Source: Pedobacter riviphilus (GTDB taxonomy: Bacteria > Bacteroidota > Bacteroidia > Sphingobacteriales > Sphingobacteriaceae). Taken from it: a stretch of 64,000 bases of DNA. Of this stretch, positions 52,892 to 60,301 are shown piece after piece (the stretch's first letter is position 1; every line of letters starts with the position of its first letter). The translations under genes were made by a program, and so were the position numbers. The stretch is from the NCBI RefSeq assembly GCF_014692875.1, contig NZ_CP061171.1, positions 682,001 to 746,000 on the forward strand, written 5' to 3'. Below the pieces are notes generated by a model, which was given only the letters and a program-made list of their open reading frames with translations, did no database searches and had not been told where the DNA came from.

Positions 52892-54289
52892 ATGAAAAAA
52901 TATAGAAAATGGTCTGTGTTCCTGATCGCCTGTTCGGCCATATTTTTATCCGTGTTAGATCTGTTTATTGTAAACGTGGCGCTTCCATCTATTAAAACTG
53001 GCATTAATGGGACAGATGCTGATATGCAGTTTATAATTGTGATGTATATTATAGGTTATGCCTCCTTTCTAATTACCGGAGGGCGGGCAGGAGAATACTT
53101 TGGAAAGAAAAAGGTATTTCTGGCCGGAATGCTGATTTTTACCCTTGCTTCTTTATTCTGTGGTTTGTCACAATCGGCTACCCAGCTTAATGTTGCCCGC
53201 TTTATACAGGGCATAAGCGCAGCATTCATGGTGCCCCAGGGCATGGCTTTTATCCCCGGTTTATTTCCCGATCAGAAAGAGCGGATAAAGATGTTGGGCA
53301 TTTATGGCAGTATAGCTGGTACCGCTTCGGTTATTGGTCAGTTTTTGGGTGGATTGATTCCTGATCTTGAAATTATTTCCCAGAGCTGGCGTTTGATTTT
53401 TTTGATCAATGTACCCATTGGCATAACTGCTGTTATGCTGGGTTTCAAGTATCTTAAAGAATTGCCTGTAAAAACTACCGGGAAATTTGATTTTATCGGC
53501 AGCTTATTACTAATGTTAACCTTAACAGCCTTTATTTATCCACTAATACAAGGTAGGGAGCTAGGTTGGCCGATCTGGAGCATTACTTTATTGCTGTTAT
53601 CGGGGGTATTGCTGCTGGTATTTATTTATTATCAACAATTAGGTGTTGGGATGGGGAAGCTTCCGCTTATTAATTCAGGTTCCTTTAAAAATTTCGATTT
53701 CAGGATGGGACTTTTAATTTCCCTGTTTTATTACCTCGTTCAGGATTCTTATTTCCTGATTAATACGGTTAATTTACAGCGTGGGATGGGCATAAGTTCT
53801 GCCCGTACCGGGATATATTTTGTTTGCCAGGGACTTGGTTATGTAATGGCATCAATGTTTTTTACGCCATTAGTGACCCGTTATGGTAAATCGGTCTCGT
53901 TAGCAGGATCTGTGATAATGATTACAGCATTGCTTTTTCATCTGATTGTATTTAATTCAAATGCTGCGTCGCAATTATATATAGGTATAGTGTTGTTCGT
54001 ATATGGAATAGGCTGTGGCACCATCTTACCTTCTTTAATGACGATATCGCTGAAAAGTATACCTGAAGATAAAATGGGGACTTCATCTGGTATTTACTTA
54101 ACACTGCAGCAGATTTCGGTAGCGCTTGGGGTTGCTCTTGTTGGTGGTATTTTCTTTAGTAAACTTCAACATCCGGTTCTGATTTCGCAATTTTCCGTAG
54201 CTTATCAATGGGCAACTTTGCTCAATATAGGGTTTCTTATTGTTGTTAGTGCATTATTATTGCTGATGTCGAAAATGAAGCAGACCTGA
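52892..54289 (+). CDS. MFS drug/H+ antiporter (DHA2 type)
   Basis: A 465-residue major facilitator with about 14 membrane segments. The start is the ATG at 52892 (MKKYRKWSVFLIACSAIFLS); the frame upstream begins with TTG. The helix-1 motif SVLDLFIVNVALPSI, the loop GGRAGEYFGKKKVFLAGMLI with the MFS motif A, and GIYGSIAGTASVIGQFLGGL (motif C of drug antiporters) are present. It is likely an efflux pump for an electrophile or drug sensed by the divergent HxlR regulator. No other genes follow. Confidence 0.9.
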   Translation: MKKYRKWSVFLIACSAIFLSVLDLFIVNVALPSIKTGINGTDADMQFIIVMYIIGYASFLITGGRAGEYFGKKKVFLAGMLIFTLASLFCGLSQSATQLNVARFIQGISAAFMVPQGMAFIPGLFPDQKERIKMLGIYGSIAGTASVIGQFLGGLIPDLEIISQSWRLIFLINVPIGITAVMLGFKYLKELPVKTTGKFDFIGSLLLMLTLTAFIYPLIQGRELGWPIWSITLLLLSGVLLLVFIYYQQLGVGMGKLPLINSGSFKNFDFRMGLLISLFYYLVQDSYFLINTVNLQRGMGISSARTGIYFVCQGLGYVMASMFFTPLVTRYGKSVSLAGSVIMITALLFHLIVFNSNAASQLYIGIVLFVYGIGCGTILPSLMTISLKSIPEDKMGTSSGIYLTLQQISVALGVALVGGIFFSKLQHPVLISQFSVAYQWATLLNIGFLIVVSALLLLMSKMKQT

Positions 54290-54396
54290 TGCTTTTATTT
54301 CTTAGTAATGAAAATATTTTTCGGGTCGTATTTATTAATGATGAAGGAAAACGATGATTTTTATTGTTTTGGTCATTTTATAAATTAACATAATCA

Positions 54397-54694
54397 ATGT
54401 TTCAATTAAATCGTAGAAAAAAGTGGACCGATATAACAATAGTTTTTAAGATGCATGAATCTTTTATAGAAAAACAATTGGCCAAGTATGGCATGCCCGC
54501 ACAGGGGGATTGTGACGAAATTATATATACAGAGAAATAGAAATATTCAAACGCCTTATGCCATATTTAATTACATCCTAAATAATAAGGTTTGGACGCA
54601 GGAAGTAATTAACACCAATGCTGCTATACAAGTTGGCGATACCCTAAAATTGCGGTGTGCTAAAAATGATCCCGAGATTTTTAAGATCGAATAA
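54397..54694 (+). pseudogene. small conserved-looking protein, frameshifted at a G5 run
   Basis: Frame one starts at ATG 54397 (FQLNRRKKWTDITIVF, later HESFIEKQLAKYGMPAQG) and would stop early (DCDEIIYTEK). At the G5 run 54504-54508 the next frame takes over, reading IVTKLYIQRNRNIQTPYAIF and DTLKLRCAKNDPEIFKIE to the stop at 54692-54694. With four G instead of five the two join into a 98-residue protein. The joined sequence looks natural, with a basic start and a compact beta-like end. I know no family name. A start at 54451 is also possible. Convergent with purN. Confidence 0.6.
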
Positions 54695-54710
54695 GCGCAC
54701 TGGGCCGGTA

Positions 54711-55289
54711 TTACTTTTTTATCTTCTTCACAATGGTTTCTACAATACGTGGGTAATGCTGGTGTTCGAGCTGCTGTCCTTTAAACTTTACCATTTCCAG
54801 ATTGTCGTTTTTGTCGATCCTGTAGCGGGCTTGATAAATGTATTCCCCTTCATCATAGTTTTCGTTAACATAATGAATGGTTATGCCGCCTTCGGTTTCA
54901 CCTGCAGCCATTACCGCATGGTGCACGTGGTCGCCATACATGCCTTTTCCTCCAAATTTTGGGAGAATTGCAGGGTGGATGTTTACAATCCTGCCAGGAT
55001 AGGCATTGATCAGGCTTTTGGGGATTAGCCAAAGAAAACCGGCCAGTACCACAAAATCAATCTCCAGGTTTTTGAGCAGGTCTACCACTTCATCCGTTTT
55101 ATAGAACTCATTCTTGTCGAAAATATGAGTGGGAATTTCAAAATTATCAGCTCTTTGTAATACATATGCATCGGCATTGTTGGTCAATACCAAAGATATT
55201 TCTATTTCATTACTCCGCTTAAAATGCTCCATCAGCTTTTGGGCATTAGAGCCAGAACCTGATGCAAAGATGGCTATTCTTTTTTTCAC
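54711..55289 (-). CDS. purN: phosphoribosylglycinamide formyltransferase
   Basis: A 192-residue PurN, adding a formyl group from 10-formyl-THF to GAR in purine synthesis. KKRIAIFASGSGSNAQKLME at the start, the catalytic Asn-His region RIVNIHPAILPKFGGKGMYG and the late Asp in NYDEGEYIYQARY fit the family. The start codon is GTG at 55289, the only one that gives the full N-terminal strand. It is a single gene, separate from purH. Confidence 0.94.
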   Translation of the reverse strand: MKKRIAIFASGSGSNAQKLMEHFKRSNEIEISLVLTNNADAYVLQRADNFEIPTHIFDKNEFYKTDEVVDLLKNLEIDFVVLAGFLWLIPKSLINAYPGRIVNIHPAILPKFGGKGMYGDHVHHAVMAAGETEGGITIHYVNENYDEGEYIYQARYRIDKNDNLEMVKFKGQQLEHQHYPRIVETIVKKIKK

Positions 55290-55449
55290 TCAAAATCGTT
55301 TTGTCCAAAAATAGTATTTTTAAGCCTGTTTTCTTAACGGAAAAGAATTTTTATTCAATTATGTTAAAGTATTATTAATGAATAATTTTAACGTATTTTT
55401 GCGGTTCGGAAACAGGCTTCAATTTTAATGAAAAAAAAGTTGAAAGTGT

Positions 55450-55481
55450 TTTGTAATTTAAAAACATTAATCCTATATTTG
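55450..55481 (+). promoter_or_regulatory. promoter of rpsT
   Basis: TTTG at 55450-55453, 20 bp, then TATATTTG at 55474-55481, a good Bacteroidota match. Transcription would start about 45 bases before the rpsT ATG. Confidence 0.7.
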
Positions 55482-55530
55482 CAACCCGAATTATAGGAAA
55501 CGAATAAGAAAAATAAAAGGCTAAATAGAA

Positions 55531-55785
55531 ATGGCAAATCATAAATCTTCATTAAAAAGAATTAGAGCAAACGCAACAAAACGTTTACGTAACAGATATC
55601 AGGCAAAAACTACACGTACTTTCATTAAAAGATTACGTGCTGCAGAAGATAAAAAATCTGCATCTGATTTATTGCCTAAAGTAATCTCTATGTTAGATCG
55701 TTTAGCTAAAAAGAATATTATCCACAAAAACAAAGCGGCTAATAACAAATCAAAATTAACGAAATTCGTTAACGGTTTAAAATAA
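55531..55785 (+). CDS. rpsT: 30S ribosomal protein bS20
   Basis: An 84-residue bS20, a helical small-subunit protein that binds 16S rRNA. The basic N-terminus MANHKSSLKRIRANATKRLR followed by NRYQAKTTRTFIKRLRA and the KKNIIHKNKAANNKSKLTKF tail are diagnostic. A strong promoter and a terminator make it a monocistronic unit. Confidence 0.97.
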   Translation: MANHKSSLKRIRANATKRLRNRYQAKTTRTFIKRLRAAEDKKSASDLLPKVISMLDRLAKKNIIHKNKAANNKSKLTKFVNGLK

Positions 55786-55806
55786 GCCAATTATTACGAT
55801 ATTAGG

Positions 55807-55836
55807 AACGGCATAGGTTTAACTTATGCCGTTTTT
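55807..55836 (+). terminator. rho-independent terminator of rpsT
   Basis: AACGGCATA pairs with TATGCCGTT around a 9-base loop, followed by five T. A box ending in ACGATATTAG precedes it and is repeated before the next hairpin. Confidence 0.85.
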
Positions 55837-55907
55837 GTATTTATACTTTTTTGGGGAGAGAAATAATTTAAACCTTAATTTTTCTTCAATTATTTTACGA
55901 TATTAGT

Positions 55908-55946
55908 AAAGGCATCCCAACCAAAAGTTAGGGTGCCTTTTTTTTG
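55908..55946 (+). terminator. second hairpin with T run upstream of radC
   Basis: AAAGGCATCCCAA pairs with TTAGGGTGCCTTT (two wobble pairs) and is followed by a T run, immediately before radC. It looks like a duplicated copy of the rpsT terminator module and could be a second terminator or an attenuator. Confidence 0.65.
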
Positions 55947-55953
55947 TCTTAAA

Positions 55954-56652
55954 ATGGAAAATTACGAACAGAAATTAGGTATAAAGTTATGGGCTGAAGA
56001 AGATCGCCCGCGTGAAAAACTTTTATTGCACGGCCGAAGGCATTTAACAGATGCCGAACTGATTGCTATTTTAATTGGCTCGGGAAGTAAAAATGAAACC
56101 GCTGTAGATTTAAGTAAAAGGATTTTGTCTTTTTACGATAACAATTTGACAAAACTGGGGAAAGCTTCTATTCTAGAGCTATCGAGGTTTAAAGGTATTG
56201 GAGAAGCAAAAGCGTTAACTATTATAGCCGCTTTAGAGCTTGGTTTGCGGCGAAAGGAAACTGCCGAAGAGACGATTACTCATGTTACTACTTCTAATGA
56301 TGTTTATAAATATTTACATCAAACCTTCGCTAATCTCAATCACGAAGAATTCTGGATATTACTTCTAAACAGGTCTAACCGGGTAATTGGTAAATTTTTG
56401 ATCAGTAAAGGGGGGCAGGCAGGTACAGTAGCCGATCCGAAAATTATTTTTAAAACAGCTTTAGAAAATAATGCAGCGAATGTTGTATTGGCGCATAACC
56501 ATCCTTCGGGAAATTTGAAGCCCAGTGAGAGCGATGATAAGCTGACCAGGGATATGGTAGCTTCAGGAAATTTGCTTAGTCTGTATGTGGTTGATCACCT
56601 GATTTTTGCCAATAACCGATACTATAGCTATAGGGATGAAGATTTAATTTAA
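55954..56652 (+). CDS. radC: DNA repair protein RadC-like
   Basis: A 232-residue RadC-family protein. The start is the ATG at 55954; a GTG seven codons earlier lies inside the hairpin. An N-terminal helical region (residues 1-55) is followed by a helix-hairpin-helix (LSRFKGIGEAKALTIIAALE) and the JAMM-type metal site HNHPSGNLKPSESD near residue 175. RadC proteins are common in bacteria; their repair role is disputed. Length is normal for the family. It begins 8 bp after the terminator-like hairpin. Confidence 0.9.
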   Translation: MENYEQKLGIKLWAEEDRPREKLLLHGRRHLTDAELIAILIGSGSKNETAVDLSKRILSFYDNNLTKLGKASILELSRFKGIGEAKALTIIAALELGLRRKETAEETITHVTTSNDVYKYLHQTFANLNHEEFWILLLNRSNRVIGKFLISKGGQAGTVADPKIIFKTALENNAANVVLAHNHPSGNLKPSESDDKLTRDMVASGNLLSLYVVDHLIFANNRYYSYRDEDLI

Positions 56653-56760
56653 AAGATATTAGGTTGTTAAAATACAATTAACGTTAAATTAGTATAATAG
56701 CGGCTTAAAATTAGGAGTTACTGGCTAGCCAGCATTAATCAAATTGTGTAATTATTATTT

Positions 56761-57597
56761 ATGAATACTTTAAAAATCATCCCTGTTTTTCTTTTGCTAA
56801 CCGTTGTGGCATTTGCGCAAAAAACGGCAGTTCCAATTAATATCATTACCTATAACATTCGCTTAAATGTGGCATCAGATGGTGTTAATGCCTGGCCAAA
56901 CCGAAAAGATAATGTAAAAGCTTTAGTGAAATTTCATGATGCTGATATTCTTTGTGTACAGGAAGCCTTGCCCGAACAGTTTGATGCACTTTTGGAGAAT
57001 TCCAATTTTGATGTAGTGGGTGTTGGTAGAGAGGATGGTAAAAGAAAAGGAGAATTTTCAGCTGTTTATTTCGATAAAGACCGCTTTGCCAAAAAAGACG
57101 GTGGAACGTTTTGGCTATCGCAAACGCCTGATGTCCCTTCAAAAGGATGGGATGCTGCACTTAACCGTATATGTAGCTGGGTAAAACTTTATGATAAGTT
57201 AAATAAAAAAGAATTTATCGTGTTTAATACCCACTACGATCATATCGGGGTAAAAGCGAGAATTGAATCGGCTAAATTATTGAAACAAAAGATACAGCAG
57301 ATTGCGCCGACATTACCTGTTGTTTTTACCGGCGATTTAAATGTAACACCAGAAACAGAGGCCATTGCTACCATTAAATCTTTTCTTACCGATGCAAAAG
57401 AGATTTCTGTAGAGCCTCCATATGGCCCGACAGGTACTTTTAATGATTTTGATTTTAACAGTGACCTGAAAAACAGGATCGACTACATTTTTGTAAACAA
57501 AGGATTTAAGGTGCAGAAATTCGCCGTATTAACTGATAGTAAGGATAAAAGGTATTATTCTGATCATTTACCTGTTTTTTGCAGACTTTGGTTTTAA
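56761..57597 (+). CDS. secreted EEP-fold phosphodiesterase
   Basis: A 278-residue exported enzyme with the endonuclease/exonuclease/phosphatase (DNase I-like) fold. A signal peptide (LKIIPVFLLLTVVAFAQ) is followed by the catalytic motifs INIITYNIRLNVASDG, ADILCVQEAL (Glu), VFNTHYDHIG (His), VFTGDLNVTPET (Asp-x-Asn) and YYSDHLPVF (His). The superfamily includes DNases, inositol phosphatases and bacterial sphingomyelinases, so a phosphodiester or phospholipid substrate is plausible but not shown. The stop codon lies 3 bp before the Lgt-like gene, making it the first gene of a tight operon. Confidence 0.9.
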   Translation: MNTLKIIPVFLLLTVVAFAQKTAVPINIITYNIRLNVASDGVNAWPNRKDNVKALVKFHDADILCVQEALPEQFDALLENSNFDVVGVGREDGKRKGEFSAVYFDKDRFAKKDGGTFWLSQTPDVPSKGWDAALNRICSWVKLYDKLNKKEFIVFNTHYDHIGVKARIESAKLLKQKIQQIAPTLPVVFTGDLNVTPETEAIATIKSFLTDAKEISVEPPYGPTGTFNDFDFNSDLKNRIDYIFVNKGFKVQKFAVLTDSKDKRYYSDHLPVFCRLWF

Positions 57598-57600
57598 TAA

Positions 57601-58361
57601 ATGCTGTTAAAATCTTTGTTTCCCTTCCAATTCGAACTTTTTGGTAACCAATACCATTATCACTATATTTTCGAAACACTAGCATTTATAATTGGTGTTA
57701 GGTTGTATTATTTCTATAAAAAAGGAATTAAAGACCCGATATCTGACGAAAACAGGTTGTGGATTATGTTGGGCGCTATGCTTGGGGCATTAATTGGCTC
57801 GCGTTTAATTGCTGTGCTCGAAACGCCTCAAATACTGCACCATCTTAGTTTTTCAGTTCTTTATCAAAGTAAAACCATTGTTGGTGGTTTGCTAGGAGGC
57901 CTGTTCGGCGTTGAATTAATAAAAAAGATCATAAGCGTGGATATCGCCTCTGGAGATATCTACGTTATCCCAATTTTGGTTGCCCTTATTATAGGCCGTA
58001 TCGGTTGCTTTTCCATGGGGATTGATGAGCCAACCTATGGTGTTCCTACCCACTTTTTATGGGGATGAATCTGGGCGATGGTATACTCCGGCATCCCATC
58101 ATGCTCTATGAAATGATTTATCTGATACTTTTGATTTGCCTTTTTAATAGCTTAAAACATCATAAAGAACTCATTAACGGAGATCGGTTTAAATTATTGA
58201 TGGTGCTGTATTTCTTTTTCCGTTTTTTGATAGAATTTATAAAACCTTACCATTCATTATTTTTAAACTTAAGCAGCATTCATTGGTCTGCATTGTTTAT
58301 TTTTATTTATTATTACAAATTCATCATCAGAATTTCTAAACAGATTTTACATAAACAGTAA
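57601..58361 (+). pseudogene. Lgt-like membrane protein, frameshifted at a G4 run
   Basis: The frame from 57601 reads as a prolipoprotein diacylglyceryl transferase (Lgt)-like membrane protein for 155 residues, then stops at 58066. At the G run 58061-58064 one more G would continue into the second frame (GMNLGDGILRHPIMLYEMIY onward) and give a 253-residue protein with the C-terminal HP-LYE motif and membrane helices. Canonical Lgt has an HGG motif and GRxGNF; here IVGGLLGG replaces the essential His and GRIGCF replaces the Asn of that second motif. It is thus a divergent paralogue. It is 3 bp after the EEP gene and 5 bp before the radical SAM gene. Confidence 0.8.
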
Positions 58362-58366
58362 ACATT

Positions 58367-59761
58367 ATGGCCAATACCAGGGATTATATATACTACGATT
58401 ATACCAAAAGTCTTTGTCCGGAATGTTTGCAGCTTTGCGATGCGAAGATTGTTTTTCAGGATGCTAAGGTATTCATGCTGAAAAATTGCAGGACACATGG
58501 CGATAGTAAAGTAATGATTGCTGATGATGTAGACTATTACAAACAGATCCGGAATTACAATAAACAATCGGAAATGCCGCTTAAGTTTAACACCAAAGTG
58601 CATTACGGCTGCCCTTACGACTGTGGTTTGTGTACCGACCATGAACAGCATTCGTGTTTAACGGTAATAGAGGTTACCGATCGTTGCAACCTGGCCTGTC
58701 CAACCTGTTATGCCATGTCGTCGCCAACTTATGGCAGGCACAGAACTTTGGCAGAAATAGAACGGATGATGGATGTTGTAGTGGCAAACGAAGGCGAGCC
58801 CGATGTGGTACAGCTCTCAGGCGGAGAGCCAACAGTACATCCTGATTTTTTTAAGATTTTAGATCTCGCCAAAAGCAAGCCCATTAAACACCTGATGGTG
58901 AACACCAACGGTATCAGGATTGCCAAGGATATTAATTTTGTAGAGAAACTGGCAACTTATATGCCCGATTTCGAAATTTATCTGCAGTTTGATAGTTTCA
59001 GCGCTGAGGTATTAACCAAGCTAAGGGGCGAAGACCTTACCGAAGTAAGAAGAAAAGCCATCGATCACCTCAATCAGTTTAATGTATCCACCACTTTGGT
59101 TGTTACTTTACAAAAAGGATTAAATGATCATGAAATTGGCGATATTTTAGCTTATGCGCTTAAGCAGAAATGTGTTCGCGGCGTTACTTTCCAGCCTACC
59201 CAGGTCGCCGGAAGAAATGATGATTATAATGATCAACAAGGAAGGATTACCTTAACTGAGGTGCGTAGAAAAATTTATGAGCAATATCCAACCTTTACCC
59301 CACAGGATTTAATCCCTGTGCCCTGTAACCCCGATGCATTGTGTATGGCTTATGCACTAAAAATCGGCGACGAAGTGATCCCGATGACACATTTGATCAA
59401 TCCCGAGGATTTGCTCAACAATTCGAAAAATACCATTGTTTTTGAGCACGATGAAAAATTAAAAGAACATATGCTTAACTTGTTTAGTACGGGTGTTTCG
59501 GTAGATTGTGCCGAAGATACCTTTGGCGAATTAATGTGTTGCCTGCCAAGGGTAAAATCAGATAGTTTAAGTTACGATAATTTATTTCGGATTATCATCA
59601 TGAACTTTATGGACCCGCTTGATTTTGATGTACGTGCTGTTAAAAAATCCTGTGTGCATATTGTGAGCGATAAATATAAAATGGTACCCTTCGAAACCAT
59701 GAATATCTTTTATCGCGACAACAAAATAGATCTGATCAGGGAAAAATTAAATATGAACTAA
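58367..59761 (+). CDS. radical SAM enzyme, MJ0619/Tes-like
   Basis: A 464-residue radical SAM protein. The canonical CX3CX2C is at Cys107/Cys111/Cys114 (VTDRCNLACPTCYAMSS), with QLSGGEPTVH further on. Ahead of it are extra cysteine sets: Cys17, Cys20, Cys41 (LCPECLQLCDAKIV and MLKNCRTHG) and Cys82, Cys86, Cys89, Cys97 (YGCPYDCGLCTDHEQHSC). This N-terminal pattern is that of the MJ0619 family, which includes the archaeal tetraether lipid synthase Tes, joining alkyl chains of lipids by C-C bonds. A similar role in lipid cross-linking or alkylation is possible here but unproven. Membrane partners follow. Confidence 0.85.
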   Translation: MANTRDYIYYDYTKSLCPECLQLCDAKIVFQDAKVFMLKNCRTHGDSKVMIADDVDYYKQIRNYNKQSEMPLKFNTKVHYGCPYDCGLCTDHEQHSCLTVIEVTDRCNLACPTCYAMSSPTYGRHRTLAEIERMMDVVVANEGEPDVVQLSGGEPTVHPDFFKILDLAKSKPIKHLMVNTNGIRIAKDINFVEKLATYMPDFEIYLQFDSFSAEVLTKLRGEDLTEVRRKAIDHLNQFNVSTTLVVTLQKGLNDHEIGDILAYALKQKCVRGVTFQPTQVAGRNDDYNDQQGRITLTEVRRKIYEQYPTFTPQDLIPVPCNPDALCMAYALKIGDEVIPMTHLINPEDLLNNSKNTIVFEHDEKLKEHMLNLFSTGVSVDCAEDTFGELMCCLPRVKSDSLSYDNLFRIIIMNFMDPLDFDVRAVKKSCVHIVSDKYKMVPFETMNIFYRDNKIDLIREKLNMN

Positions 59762-59762
59762 C

Positions 59763-59957
59763 ATGGAAGGCTTATTCGTATTATTGATTGTTTATTGTCT
59801 TATCGCAGTTGTACTCTTTGTTGTGGGGATTATTCAGATTATCATTAAGTCATCAAGGAACGAACCTGTAAAACCAGGGCTAAAATTGCTTATTATTTCA
59901 GTAATTATGGTGGTAATCGGTTTTGGTGCTTGTGCCGTATTGCTCGCCAACAGTTAA
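59763..59957 (+). CDS. small membrane protein, first of a paralogous pair
   Basis: A 64-residue product with two hydrophobic helices (about residues 4-26 and 42-62) joined by a short basic and proline-containing loop (RNEPVKPGLKL). The end GFGACAVLLANS is also hydrophobic. It starts one base after the radical SAM stop codon and so is translated with it. Its paralogue follows. No named family is known to me; it may be a membrane anchor, chaperone or substrate-binding partner of the enzyme. Confidence 0.75.
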   Translation: MEGLFVLLIVYCLIAVVLFVVGIIQIIIKSSRNEPVKPGLKLLIISVIMVVIGFGACAVLLANS

Positions 59958-59972
59958 TTTCAAAATAAATCC

Positions 59973-60167
59973 ATGGAAATTTTTATTGTATATTGGGTAA
60001 TAGTTGTATTGTTATTCGTTATTGGCATTGTTCAGATCATTGTAAAGGCAACTAAAAATCAACCCGTTAAACCCGGACTTAAATTAGTTATTGCCTCGGT
60101 TATTATGCTGGTAATAGGAGCAGGGGCATGCGCGGTAATTCTATCTAATTTAAATATTGGCCATTAG
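59973..60167 (+). CDS. small membrane protein, second of the pair
   Basis: A 64-residue paralogue of the preceding protein: the loop reads KNQPVKPGLKL and the second helix IASVIMLVIGAGACAVILSN. Both helices align with those of the first protein, and it starts 15 bp after that protein's stop codon. Tandem duplication of a short two-helix protein suggests a heteromeric or stoichiometric function. Confidence 0.75.
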   Translation: MEIFIVYWVIVVLLFVIGIVQIIVKATKNQPVKPGLKLVIASVIMLVIGAGACAVILSNLNIGH

Positions 60168-60200
60168 ACATTTTTATTGTGTCAAGATTGCGGGTTTAAC

Positions 60201-60231
60201 TTTCTCCTTTGACCTTTAAATAATATCTTTG
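60201..60231 (+). promoter_or_regulatory. promoter of pheT
   Basis: TTTC at 60201-60204, 19 bp, then TATCTTTG at 60224-60231, close to the Bacteroidota consensus. It leaves a leader of about 65 bases, in which a short inverted repeat (AGTGTCC at 60248 and GGACACT at 60276-60282) occurs. Confidence 0.55.
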
Positions 60232-60301
60232 CGTTTTATGAAATTAGAGTGTCCTTCGAGATTTGTCTTGATAATGGACACTCGCTACTTGATACTCCAA
60301 A

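Noticed and set aside
57601..58361. Programmed frameshifting in the Lgt-like gene and the isomerase
   Set aside because: Neither break has a slippery heptamer in the right frame (only pmbA does), so error or mutation is simpler.
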